DNA from: Streptomyces sp. NBC_01551
GTDB lineage: Bacteria > Actinomycetota > Actinomycetes > Streptomycetales > Streptomycetaceae
Assembly (NCBI RefSeq): GCF_026339935.1
Contig: NZ_JAPEPX010000001.1
Coordinates: 1,156,001 to 1,220,000, forward strand
Length of the DNA: 64,000 bases
Direction: 5' to 3'
Shown: piece after piece, positions 25,792 through 33,697 of the stretch
How the letters are laid out: each line of letters opens with the position of its first letter
How positions within the stretch are numbered: position 1 is the stretch's first letter
Notes under the pieces: model-generated
Databases searched by the model: none
The model's input: the letters and a program-made list of their open reading frames with translations, nothing else
What the model was told of the DNA's origin: nothing
Made by a program: the position numbers and the translations under genes

Positions 25792-26838
25792 TCACGCGTC
25801 CCAGAGGGCGCCGAAGGCGAGCAGCTCGGAGCGGTACTCGATGCCGCCCTCCCACTCGCGGGGCCAGACGTCCGCGCCGAGGTGGGCGCCCGCGAACGCG
25901 CCGGCGAGGCAGGCGAGGGAGTCCGAGTCGCCGCGCGTGCAGGCGGCCCGGCGCAGCGCGAGCAGCGGCTCCTCGGGGAAGAGCAGGAAGCACTGCAGCG
26001 CCGTGGCGAGGGCCTCCTCGGCGATCCAGCCGTCGCCGGTGGTCAGGCAGGGGTCGGTCTCCGGCGAGGGCGTCCGCAGGGCCGCCGCGAGACGGTCCAG
26101 GACGGCCAGGCACTCGTCCCAGCCCCGCGCGATGAAGGACTCGGGCGAGGCGTCGGACGCGGTGCGCATCCAGAGGTCCCCGAGCCACCGCTCGTGGTAG
26201 CGGGTGCGGTTCTCCAGTGCGTACGAGCGCAGCAGCCCCACCAATCCCGTCACCTCCGTGCCCCGGGCCAGCAGGTACACCGCGCGGGCCGTCAGGTCCG
26301 AGGCGGCGAGCGCCGTCGGGTGGCCGTGGGTGAGGGCGGACTGGAGCTGGGCGGCGCCGGCCCGTTCCTCCTGCGTCCAGCCGGGGACCAGGCCCACCGG
26401 GACGACCCGCATGTTCGCGCCGCAGCCCTTGGAGCCGAGCTGGCTGGCGTCCCGCCAGTCCCGCTCCGGCTGGTCGAGCAGGCCGCAGGCCTTCAGGCAG
26501 GTGTTGCCCGGCGCCCGGTTGTTCTCCGGGGAGTGGTACCAGTCGACGTACTCCTCGCGGACCGGCCGCGCGAGGCTCTGCGGGTCCAGCCGGCCGCTGT
26601 CCGTGGCAATCCGTATGCCGCGCGCCAGGGCCAGCGTCATCTGGGTGTCGTCCGTGACGATCGCCGGGCTGGGCAGGCTCATCTTCCGCCAGGGGCCGGT
26701 CTTGGCCAGGATCGACGGCACGTCGTTGAACTCGGTCGGGAAGCCCAGGGCGTCGCCGAGGGCCAGGCCGATCAGGGCTCCCGTCGCGGCCCGCTTCCCC
26801 GCCTTCGTGGTCGTCGCGCTCGTCGTGGTCGTCGTCAT
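25792..26838 (-). CDS. ADP-ribosylglycohydrolase family protein
   Basis: 348 residues from ATG 26838, which overlaps the NUDIX-regulator stop as ATGA. Conserved dinuclear-metal ligands appear in the order expected for DraG/ARH-like enzymes: TGALIGLALGDALG (N-terminal), VTDDTQMTLALARGI (TDDT) and CTRGDSDSLACLAG (GDSDS near the C-terminus). A Thr-rich start (MTTTTTSATTTK) is low complexity. It probably hydrolyses ADP-ribosyl groups or ADP-ribose derivatives in the cytosol. As last gene of the pnuC-nadR-nrtR operon it links NAD uptake to ADP-ribose turnover. Confidence 0.9.
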   Translation of the reverse strand: MTTTTTSATTTKAGKRAATGALIGLALGDALGFPTEFNDVPSILAKTGPWRKMSLPSPAIVTDDTQMTLALARGIRIATDSGRLDPQSLARPVREEYVDWYHSPENNRAPGNTCLKACGLLDQPERDWRDASQLGSKGCGANMRVVPVGLVPGWTQEERAGAAQLQSALTHGHPTALAASDLTARAVYLLARGTEVTGLVGLLRSYALENRTRYHERWLGDLWMRTASDASPESFIARGWDECLAVLDRLAAALRTPSPETDPCLTTGDGWIAEEALATALQCFLLFPEEPLLALRRAACTRGDSDSLACLAGAFAGAHLGADVWPREWEGGIEYRSELLAFGALWDA

Positions 26839-27581
26839 CGTGCGGGTCCTTCCGAGGGGCGCAGCAGGGGCGGGTGCAAGGTGGTGGCCGGTCCCGACCG
26901 GTACAGCGCGGCCGGTTTGCCGCGCCCGCCGGTCAGCCGGGCGGCCCCGGGCACGGCCTCGACGAAGCCGGGCGTGGCCAGGACCTTGCGGCGGAAGTTG
27001 GGGCGGTCCAGGGCGGTGTCCCAGACGGTCTCGTAGACGGCCTGGAGCTCGCCGAGGGTGAACTCGGGCGGGCAGAAGGCGGTGGCCAGGCAGGTGTACT
27101 CCAGCTTCGAGCCGACCCGCTCCCGTGCGTCGGCCAGGATCGCCGAGTGGTCGAAGGCCGGCTCGGAGCCGGGAGCGGTGGCGTCGCCCACCGGCACCCA
27201 GCGGGCCCGGTCGGCGTCTCCGCCGCCCCCGGCCACCGGCTCCGGCAGGTCCGGGACCAGCGCGGTGAAGGCCACCGAGACCACCCGCATCCGGGGGTCG
27301 CGGTCCGGGTCGCTGTAGGTGCGCAGCTGCTCCAGGTGCAGGGCGGCGACGAGCTCCCCCGCCAGCCCGGTCTCCTCGGCCAGTTCGCGCCGGGCGGCCG
27401 TCTCGGCGGACTCCCGGGGCAGGACGAACCCGCCGGGGAGCGCCCACGCGCCCGCGTACGGCTCGCGGCCGCGCCGGATCAGCAGCACGTGCAGGGCCCC
27501 GGCGCGGACGGTGAACACGGCGAGGTCGACGGTCACCGCGAACGGCTCGAAGGCGTGCGGGTCGTACCCGGCGGCGGTCAC
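26835..27581 (-). CDS. nrtR: NUDIX-family transcriptional regulator NrtR
   Basis: 248 residues from GTG 27581 (GTGA overlap with nadR). Residues ~12-150 form a NUDIX domain with a canonical box, GFVLPRESAETAARRELAEE-TGL. NUDIX catalytic function is often lost in NrtR, but here the box is intact, so hydrolysis of ADP-ribose-like ligands is possible. Residues ~170-240 are a winged helix: FTLGELQAVYETVWDTALDRPNFRRKVL, typical of NrtR. The family represses NAD salvage genes and releases DNA on binding ADP-ribose. Position inside the NAD cassette plus the operator upstream support the call. Confidence 0.88.
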   Translation of the reverse strand: MTAAGYDPHAFEPFAVTVDLAVFTVRAGALHVLLIRRGREPYAGAWALPGGFVLPRESAETAARRELAEETGLAGELVAALHLEQLRTYSDPDRDPRMRVVSVAFTALVPDLPEPVAGGGGDADRARWVPVGDATAPGSEPAFDHSAILADARERVGSKLEYTCLATAFCPPEFTLGELQAVYETVWDTALDRPNFRRKVLATPGFVEAVPGAARLTGGRGKPAALYRSGPATTLHPPLLRPSEGPAR

Positions 27582-28672
27582 GGGGCCTCGGCCCGGACGT
27601 TCTCCGGCAGCGGGTCGGCGAAGTACCAGCCCTCGCCGAGCAGTTCGTCGACGGCGGCGACCGCCTTGGAGAGGCGGGTCTCCCGGTCCCCGTCCACGGT
27701 CAGGAAACGTCTCCCGGTGCGCTCCAGTTCCTCCCGGAACCGGCCGGTCATCCAGGGCCGCAGCTGGGGCCCGTCGCGCAGCCCGTCGTCCTCGAAGGGC
27801 ACGTCGGCGTGGTCCGTCAGCAGGTACAGGTCCCGCCGGGTGCGGGCGGCGATCCGCTCGACCTCCGCGTTGCGGCCGTCCATGTAGCGCTCGTGCCAGA
27901 TCCCGGTCGCGAAGGAGTCGGTGTCGCAGAACAGCACCGGCGAGCCGAGCCGGGCCGCCCGCTCCTCGTCCGCGTCCTGCCGGCGCGCGATGACCGGGAA
28001 CTCCTCCGAGGTGAAGGTCACGTCCGCCCAGGAGGCCGCCGGGTCCGCCGCGCGGGCCGCCGCCAGCTTCTCCTCGCTGTACGCGCGCCCGTACTCGGCG
28101 ACCCAGCCCGTCTTCGCCCACACCCCGCCGCGCGCCCGGTAGTGCCCGGCCAGCGCCCGCGACAGGGTCGTGGTCCCGGTGGACTCGGCGCCCAGTACGA
28201 CGATCCGCCGGGTCAGGGCGGCCCGTACGGCGGGCCCGAGGAACTCCCAGGACCCGACGGGATCCGCCCGTACCGCCGTACCGGAGACGGGGAACAGGAT
28301 CCGCTCCCGGTCGACGAGGACCTCCTCGGCCCCGAACCGCCGGGCGAGTTCGCTCCCGTACTCCTCCGAGGTGAACACGGCGTCCACCCGGCCGGGGACC
28401 GCGCCCCGGAAGACCGCCATGTGGGCCTCCCAGACCGCCGGGTCGTACAGGTCGACGGGGATGTCGTCCACCGCGCCGACGACCTCGGCCCCGGGGTGCG
28501 CCTCGCGCATCCAGGCGACCCGGTCCGCGAGCGGCACCGACTCCACCGAAGCCGCGCACACCAGCACGGTCAGCCGCTCGCACTGGTCCTGGGCGGTCCG
28601 CACGAGGTGGTGGTGCCCGGCGTGCGGCGGGTAGAACTTGCCCAGCACCAGGCCGTGCCCGTAGCGCCTCAT
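27578..28672 (-). CDS. nadR: NadR-type NMN adenylyltransferase / ribosylnicotinamide kinase
   Basis: 364 residues from ATG 28672, overlapping the pnuC stop as ATGA. Residues ~1-165 form a nucleotidyltransferase domain with LGKFYPPHAGHHHLV (HxGH) and a later ILFPVSGTAVRADP segment (S/T-x-x-R-type). Residues ~170-364 form a kinase-like P-loop domain: VVLGAESTGTTTLSRALAGHY (Walker A, Thr-Thr), then FTSEEFPVIARRQ and VLFCDTDSFATGIW. Makes NMN from nicotinamide riboside and then NAD. The N-terminal HTH of enterobacterial NadR is absent; regulation is left to NrtR. It takes substrate imported by PnuC. Confidence 0.92.
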   Translation of the reverse strand: MRRYGHGLVLGKFYPPHAGHHHLVRTAQDQCERLTVLVCAASVESVPLADRVAWMREAHPGAEVVGAVDDIPVDLYDPAVWEAHMAVFRGAVPGRVDAVFTSEEYGSELARRFGAEEVLVDRERILFPVSGTAVRADPVGSWEFLGPAVRAALTRRIVVLGAESTGTTTLSRALAGHYRARGGVWAKTGWVAEYGRAYSEEKLAAARAADPAASWADVTFTSEEFPVIARRQDADEERAARLGSPVLFCDTDSFATGIWHERYMDGRNAEVERIAARTRRDLYLLTDHADVPFEDDGLRDGPQLRPWMTGRFREELERTGRRFLTVDGDRETRLSKAVAAVDELLGEGWYFADPLPENVRAEAP

Positions 28673-29286
28673 GCCGAGGCCTGCGCCGTCTCGGCCCCGG
28701 TACGGGCCCCCGGCGCGGGCAGCGTGCGCCGCCAGCCGAGCAGTCCGACGACGCAGAGCGCGAGGAAGCCGACGTACAGGGCGGAGGTCAGGTAGAGCCC
28801 CTTGTAGGCGTAGAGCGGGATGTAGACGAGGTCGGCGGCGATCCACAGCCACCAGGACTCGACGAGCTTGCGGCACTGCCCGTAGGTGGCGGCGAGCGAC
28901 AGCCCGGTGGTCAGCGCGTCCCAGAACGGGACGGTGGAGTCGGTGGCCGCGCTCAGCAGGAGGGTCAGGCCGAGCACCCCCACCGCCCCCGCCGCGGCGA
29001 GCGCGGCCCATTCGGTGCGCGTGGTGCGGCGCACCGGCAGGGCCTCGGCGGTTCCTGGTCCACCCCCGTGGGTCCAGGACCACCAGCCGTACGCGGCGAG
29101 GGCGATGAAGACGATCTGGAGCCCGGCGTCGGCGTAGAGGCCGGCCTGGGCGAAGAGCACGATGAAGAAGACGTTGTTCGCGATCCCGATCGGCCAGTTG
29201 GCGACGTGCTGGCGGGCGACCAGCCACACGCACAGGGCGCCGGTGGCGAAGCCGAGCACCTCGGTCCAGCTCATGGTCCAGCTCAC
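28669..29286 (-). CDS. pnuC: Nicotinamide riboside transporter PnuC
   Basis: 205 residues; GTG 29286 is chosen because GGAGGGGG lies ~6 nt upstream, whereas ATG 29274 would leave it too far. Seven hydrophobic segments and conserved PnuC features: NWPIGIANNVFFIVLFAQAG, LYADAGLQIVFIALAAYGWWSW (W-rich TM pair) and LVESWWLWIAADLVYIPLY (TM6/7 with the conserved Trp-Asp). Facilitated uptake of nicotinamide riboside is driven by phosphorylation by NadR. First gene of the four-gene overlapping operon, directly downstream of the predicted NrtR operator. Confidence 0.93.
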   Translation of the reverse strand: MSWTMSWTEVLGFATGALCVWLVARQHVANWPIGIANNVFFIVLFAQAGLYADAGLQIVFIALAAYGWWSWTHGGGPGTAEALPVRRTTRTEWAALAAAGAVGVLGLTLLLSAATDSTVPFWDALTTGLSLAATYGQCRKLVESWWLWIAADLVYIPLYAYKGLYLTSALYVGFLALCVVGLLGWRRTLPAPGARTGAETAQASA

Positions 29287-29312
29287 GCCGGGCCCCCTCC
29301 CTCACAGCCTTA

Positions 29313-29329
29313 ATAGTCAGGTTGACTAT
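29313..29329 (-). promoter_or_regulatory. Predicted NrtR operator
   Basis: ATAGTCA-GGT-TGACTAT: two 7-bp arms in perfect inverted repeat around a 3-bp spacer, 27 bp before the pnuC GTG, in an AT-rich island. Location in front of the only NrtR-controlled-looking operon makes this the likely repressor site and core promoter. Sequence is direct; NrtR binding is inferred. Confidence 0.7.
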
Positions 29330-29358
29330 AAACAGGGACCGGGGCCCGGGACAAGCCG

Positions 29359-29395
29359 AAAAAACCCGCGGCGCCCGAAGGCACTGCGGGTTTTC
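29359..29395 (-). terminator. rluB terminator with UUCG tetraloop and U tract
   Basis: On the minus strand: AAAACCCGC-AGTGCC, loop TTCG, GGCGCC-GCGGGTTTTTT. The stem includes one U-G pair and the run of T gives a classic Rho-independent end, about 45 bp past the rluB stop. Confidence 0.9.
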
Positions 29396-29440
29396 GACGG
29401 ACCGCCGAGGTGGCGGGCCGGGTCCTTGCGGACCGGGTGC

Positions 29441-30739
29441 TTACAGACCGACCTCGCGCATGAGCATGCCGACCTCGGTGTTGGTCAGGCGGCGCAGCCA
29501 GCCGGACTTCTGGTCGCCCAGCTCGATCGGGCCGAAGGAGGTCCGGACGAGCTTCTCGACCGGGAAGCCGGCCTCGGCCATCATGCGGCGGACGATGTGC
29601 TTGCGGCCCTCGTGGAGGGTCACCTCGACCAGGTAGTTCTTGCCGACCTGGTCGACGACGCGGAAGTGGTCGGCGCGGGCGTACCCGTCCTCCAGCTCGA
29701 TGCCGTCCTTGAGGCGCTTGCCGATCTCGCGGGGCAGCGGGCCGGTGATGGCGGCGACGTACGTCTTCTTCACGCCGTACTTGGGGTGCGTGAGGCGGTG
29801 GGCCAGCTCACCGTGGTTGGTGAGCAGGATGATGCCCTCGGTCTCGGTGTCGAGCCGGCCGACGTGGAAGAGACGGGTCTCACGGTTGGTGACGTAGTCA
29901 CCGAGGCACTGACGGCCGTCCGGGTCCTCCATGGTGGAGACGACGCCGGCCGGCTTGTTCAGCGCGAAGAACAGGTACGACTGGGTGGCGACGGTCAGGC
30001 CGTCCACCTTGATCTCGTCCTTCGGCTGGACGCGCTTGCCCTGCTCCAGCACGATCTCGCCGTTGACCTCGACGCGGGCCTGCTCGATGAGCTCCTCGCA
30101 CGCGCGGCGCGAACCCATGCCGGCGCGGGCGAGCACCTTCTGCAGGCGCTCACCCTCCTGCTCGGCGCCCGGGAAGGTCTTCGGCGTCTTGATCACGGGC
30201 TTGTCGGCGTACCGGTCGCGCACACGCTCCTCGATCCGCGCGTCCAGCTCGCGGGGACGGGACTGGCCGCTGCGGCTGCCGGGACCGCGGCGCGGGCCGC
30301 CGGCCCCGCCGATGCCGGGGGTCTTGGAGGTCTTGGGGCCGCCCTTGGCACCACCGCGCGCGGCCGCGCCGCGGGCACCGCCGGAGCCGCCCCGGTTGCC
30401 GTCGGCGGCGCCGCGGGCACCGCCGCCGCCCGCCTTGGCGCCGCCGCGGCCGTTGCGCTCACCCTCGGGGCCGACGTCGTAGCGGCGCTCCTCGGGGCGG
30501 GGGTTGCGGATGCGCGGCGGCGGCGCGTCGCGGTCACGCGAGTCCGAGCCGCCGCCCTGGTAGCCGCCGCCGGAGCCGCCGCCCCGGTAGCCGCCGGAGC
30601 CGCTGCCCCCGCTGGAGCCGCCACCGCGGTAGCCACCACCGCCCGTGCCGGAGCCGCCGCCGCGGTAGTTACCGCGCCCGCCGCCACCGCCACTGCTGTT
30701 CCTGTTGCCGCCGCCGTTGCCGTTGCCGCTGCTTCGCAT
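29441..30739 (-). CDS. rluB: Pseudouridine synthase RluB with Gly/Arg-rich N-terminal extension
   Basis: 432 residues from ATG 30739 (TGATG overlap with the scpB stop). Residues ~1-190 are low complexity, dominated by Gly, Ser, Arg and Asn (YRGGGSGTGGGGYRGGGSS), then a basic stretch. An S4 domain (RLQKVLARAGMGSRRACEEL) and the pseudouridine synthase domain follow: NKPAGVVSTMEDPDGRQCL, GRLDTETEGIILLTNHGELA (catalytic Asp in RLDTET), ending RRLTNTEVGML. Modifies 23S rRNA near the peptidyl-transferase centre. The RGG extension may bind RNA. Gene order scpA-scpB-rluB is standard for the phylum. Confidence 0.95.
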   Translation of the reverse strand: MRSSGNGNGGGNRNSSGGGGGRGNYRGGGSGTGGGGYRGGGSSGGSGSGGYRGGGSGGGYQGGGSDSRDRDAPPPRIRNPRPEERRYDVGPEGERNGRGGAKAGGGGARGAADGNRGGSGGARGAAARGGAKGGPKTSKTPGIGGAGGPRRGPGSRSGQSRPRELDARIEERVRDRYADKPVIKTPKTFPGAEQEGERLQKVLARAGMGSRRACEELIEQARVEVNGEIVLEQGKRVQPKDEIKVDGLTVATQSYLFFALNKPAGVVSTMEDPDGRQCLGDYVTNRETRLFHVGRLDTETEGIILLTNHGELAHRLTHPKYGVKKTYVAAITGPLPREIGKRLKDGIELEDGYARADHFRVVDQVGKNYLVEVTLHEGRKHIVRRMMAEAGFPVEKLVRTSFGPIELGDQKSGWLRRLTNTEVGMLMREVGL

Positions 30740-31359
30740 CAAAGTTCCGTCGTCTTGTCGTCTTCATCGGTGTCCGGTAGGTCCGGATCGAACGACGGAA
30801 CACCCTCTTGCGTCTCGGCTTCGATCGCGTCCGCCTCGGGGAGGAAGGGCGCGAGCTCCGGGAGCTCGTCCAGGCCTCGCAGGCCCATCCGCTCCAGAAA
30901 GTAGTTCGTCGTCCTGTACAGGATCGCACCTGTTTCGGGTTCCGTGCCCGCCTCGGCCACCAGACCGCGCTGCAGGAGGGTCCGCATGACCCCGTCGCAG
31001 TTGACTCCGCGCACCGCCGAGACCCGTGTCCGGCTCACCGGCTGGCGGTACGCGACGACCGCCAGGGTCTCCAGCGCGGCCTGCGTGAGACGGGCCTGCT
31101 GCCCGTCCAGTACGAAGGCCTCGACGGCCGGGGCGTACGCGGCGCGGCTGTAGAACCGCCAGCCGCCGGCGACCAGCCGCAGCTCGAACCCGCGCCCTTG
31201 GACGGCGTAGTCGTCGGCGAGCTCGCGCAGCGCCTGCGCGACCTCGCGCGGGGTCCGCTCCAGCACCTTGGCCAGGTGCTCCTCGGTCGCGGGCTCGTCC
31301 ACGACCATGAGGACGGCCTCCAGGGCCGGCTTCAGCGCCAGCTCGGCCACGTCGCTCAT
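30739..31359 (-). CDS. scpB: Segregation and condensation protein ScpB
   Basis: 206 residues from ATG 31359, overlapping the scpA stop as ATGA. Two winged-helix domains are visible: LKPALEAVLMVVDEPATEEHLAKVL (N-terminal) and LTQAALETLAVVAYRQPVSRTRV with VRGVNCDGVMRTLLQRGLV (C-terminal), ending in an acidic tail (FDPDLPDTDEDDK). Forms a dimer that with ScpA clamps the SMC heads for chromosome condensation. It is coupled to rluB downstream by overlapping stop and start codons. Confidence 0.96.
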   Translation of the reverse strand: MSDVAELALKPALEAVLMVVDEPATEEHLAKVLERTPREVAQALRELADDYAVQGRGFELRLVAGGWRFYSRAAYAPAVEAFVLDGQQARLTQAALETLAVVAYRQPVSRTRVSAVRGVNCDGVMRTLLQRGLVAEAGTEPETGAILYRTTNYFLERMGLRGLDELPELAPFLPEADAIEAETQEGVPSFDPDLPDTDEDDKTTEL

Positions 31360-32699
31360 TCCTTGACCTCCACGATCCGATCGAACTCGTCGCTCACGCC
31401 CGACAGCCCGTCCCCGTCGCCGCCGGCCCCGTCTGCGCCGCTCCAGCGCACCGTGAGCGTCCTGAGGGCCTCCTCCTGCTCCAGGACGACGGCCTTCTCC
31501 CGGTAGAGCTCCAGAAGGGCCAGGAAGCGCGCCACGACGGTCAGGGTGTCGGGGGCGTCCTCGGTGAGCTCCTGGAAGGTCGCCTCGCCCCGCGCCCGGA
31601 GCATGGCGACGACGAGCCCGGCCTGTTCGCGCACGCTGACGAGGGGTGCGTGGATGTGGTCCACGTAGACCTGCGGTTTCGCCTTGGGCTGCATCGCCTG
31701 GACGGCGAGCCGGGCGAACCCCCGGGCGCCGATGCTGATGACGACGTCGGGCAGCAGCCCGGCGAGGTGCGGCTCCAGTCCGACGGTGCGGGGGTAGCGC
31801 CGCCCCTCGTCCTCGGCCCGGCGCCGGAAGATCTCGGCGACCTGCTTGTACGCCTTGTACTGGAGCAACCGCGCGAAGAGCAGGTCCCGGGCCTCGAGCA
31901 GCGCGAGGTCGGCCTCGTCCTCGACCTCCGCGACGGGCAGCAGCCGGGCGGCCTTGAGATCGAGCAGCGTGGCGGCGACGACGAGGAACTCGGTCGTCTG
32001 ATCGAGATCCCAGTCGGGCCCCATGGCCCGGATGTGCGCCATGAACTCGTCGGTGACCTTGGACAGCGCGACCTCGGTGACATCGAGCTTGTGCCGCGAG
32101 ATCAACTGCAACAGCAGATCGAAGGGCCCCTCGAAATTGTCCAGCCGCAACACGAACCGCCCCTCCCCTCCGGGACCGGCAGCGGGTCCGCCGCCGCTTC
32201 CCGCCGCGGCCGCAGGGCCGGCCACGGACGCGGGTGCCGTCGCGGAAACGGCCCCGGGCTCACGTGCGGTCGCGGGCGCGGACGCCGATCCGGACGCGAG
32301 CCCCGGCTCGAACGCGGGCGCGGGCGCCGGGGCGATCGCCGACGCGGTCGCGGTCGCGGGTTCGGACGCGGATTCCGGCGCGGGTGCTGCGGCCTCAGCA
32401 GCCCGCGCGGTGTCTGCCGGTACGGCAGCGTCTGCGGGGTGCCGGGTGCCAGGAGCGGTGGTCTCCGAGTCCTCAGCCGGCCCTGCCGTGCCCTCCGCGG
32501 CTACGGGGGCGGCCCCGTCGGGCACCGGACGCTCAGCCGGGGGCGCGACGGGCGTGGGAGGGGAGCCGGGGGTCTCCCCCCGGTTTCGGGAAGGGGCGGG
32601 ATCGGGGAGAGCCTCCTGCGGGGCGGGCGCGGCGGCGACACCCGGGCCGCGGCCCAGCAGGCGGCGGGTCGGGCGGCCGGGTTCGGCAGGAGTGGGCAT
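31356..32699 (-). CDS. scpA: Segregation and condensation protein ScpA with long Ala/Pro/Glu extension
   Basis: 447 residues from ATG 32699. The conserved kleisin part begins near residue 180 (RFVLRLDNFEGPFDLLLQLI) and continues with KLDVTEVALSKVTDEFMAHI, FLVVAATLLDLKAARLLP and LLQYKAYKQVAEIF; the C-terminal winged helix includes the FLALLELYREKAVVLEQEEA segment. The first ~180 residues are Ala/Pro/Glu-rich (AEAAAPAPESASEPATATAS). Typical bacterial ScpA is ~240-290 residues, so the extension is actinobacterial-style and large. If translation instead begins further inside, the extension would be smaller. Confidence 0.93.
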   Translation of the reverse strand: MPTPAEPGRPTRRLLGRGPGVAAAPAPQEALPDPAPSRNRGETPGSPPTPVAPPAERPVPDGAAPVAAEGTAGPAEDSETTAPGTRHPADAAVPADTARAAEAAAPAPESASEPATATASAIAPAPAPAFEPGLASGSASAPATAREPGAVSATAPASVAGPAAAAGSGGGPAAGPGGEGRFVLRLDNFEGPFDLLLQLISRHKLDVTEVALSKVTDEFMAHIRAMGPDWDLDQTTEFLVVAATLLDLKAARLLPVAEVEDEADLALLEARDLLFARLLQYKAYKQVAEIFRRRAEDEGRRYPRTVGLEPHLAGLLPDVVISIGARGFARLAVQAMQPKAKPQVYVDHIHAPLVSVREQAGLVVAMLRARGEATFQELTEDAPDTLTVVARFLALLELYREKAVVLEQEEALRTLTVRWSGADGAGGDGDGLSGVSDEFDRIVEVKE

Positions 32700-32830
32700 C
32701 GCGATCCAGGGTGGGTACGGGAGGGTGTCCGGCGTAGCGGTACGACTCGCGCCCGGACGGGGCGGGCCGGGTCAGTCCCCGCCGCCACGAGCAGCCTAAA
32801 GCCCGACCCGCCCGCAACAACGCATCGCAC

Positions 32831-32858
32831 GGCGGACGGCGGACGGCGGACGGCGGAC
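32831..32858. repeat. GGCGGAC tandem repeat (4 units of 7 bp)
   Basis: Four exact consecutive units about 130 bp upstream of the scpA start. Confidence 0.85.
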
Positions 32859-33239
32859 GACCCGAGCCCCACCCCGGACGGTTGACCGGCCCGCAGGGCC
32901 ACGGGGCCCATACGAAAACCCCGCCAACCGGGAACAGCCCACGGAGCCCGGCCCGCACACGCGGTCGGCCCGCAGAGGCCCAAGGGCGAGCGCCCCTGCC
33001 GGGACGGACCCACGGGGGCCAACCGGGACAGCCGCGGCGAGGTTGGCCCCGTATGCCCCCTCAACGGCACGCCACGGGGCGAAACCCGGACGACCCGAGC
33101 GGGGCCGGGGACCGTAACGGGGCCCCGCCGGGACCGAGAAGGGACGCCCGGCAGAGCCAAGGCCCTCAGGGCCGGGCTCCGGCAGGGGCAGAGGGCACGG
33201 GAGCGCCCCACCAGGGTCGAGGAAGGACGCCCGCAGGGA

Positions 33240-33697
33240 CGGGGGGCTCCCGCCAGGGGCCGAGGGGGGACGGACCCGCAGGGGCGCCGGGACGGGGCCG
33301 CGCCCCGCCAGGGGACGACCCGCACTGCCTGAACGGGGCCGAGGCAGACGGGCCCGCAAGACCGCGGGGGCGGGCCGCGCCCAGGGGATGGCACGTGGCC
33401 GGGGAAAGGGGGACGGGCCCCACGGGGCCGCCAGAGCGGGAGCCGCCCCCCGCCAGGAGACGCCCCGCACTGCCGGAAGGGGGCCGAGGGAGACAGGCTC
33501 GCAGAGGCAGCAGGGCGGGTAGCCGCACCCCGCCGGGGACGGCGCGCGCGGCCGGGGCGGGCCCCGGTCCGTCAGGGGGTCAGCGGCCAGGTCCCGTTAG
33601 GGGCCGAGGGAGACGGGCCCTCAGGGCCGCCAGAGCGGGGGCCGGGCCCCGGCAGGGGGCGGTGTGCGCGGCCCGGGCGGGGCCGGGTCCGTCAGGG
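33240..33697. repeat. Degenerate direct-repeat array
   Basis: The anchor GGGCCGAGG followed by (G/C)AGAC(G/A)GGC occurs near 33,258, 33,336, 33,481 and 33,601, with a decayed copy near 33,400. Each is followed by GC-rich bases including CCCCGCCAGG or CCCCGGCAGG. CCCGCACTGCC(T/G)GAA at ~33,319 and ~33,465 marks a 145-bp period. A copy of GTCCGTCAGGG..TCAGCGGCC occurs at ~33,570 and again at the gene end ~33,688. Confidence 0.75.

Larger units (their letters stand above)
32700..33697. other. 998-bp gene-free GC-rich region between scpA and the RHH-like gene
   Basis: Open frames here are Gly/Pro/Arg-rich on both strands with no recognisable protein. It holds a GGCGGAC tandem array (next entry), then an irregular family of GC-rich degenerate repeats in the right two thirds. 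The minus-strand promoter for scpA-scpB-rluB should lie near 32,700-32,860, though no clear hexamers were found. Confidence 0.75.

Noticed and set aside
29162..30904. Plus-strand frame over rluB
   Set aside because: Lacks any family match and is antisense to a clear pseudouridine synthase.
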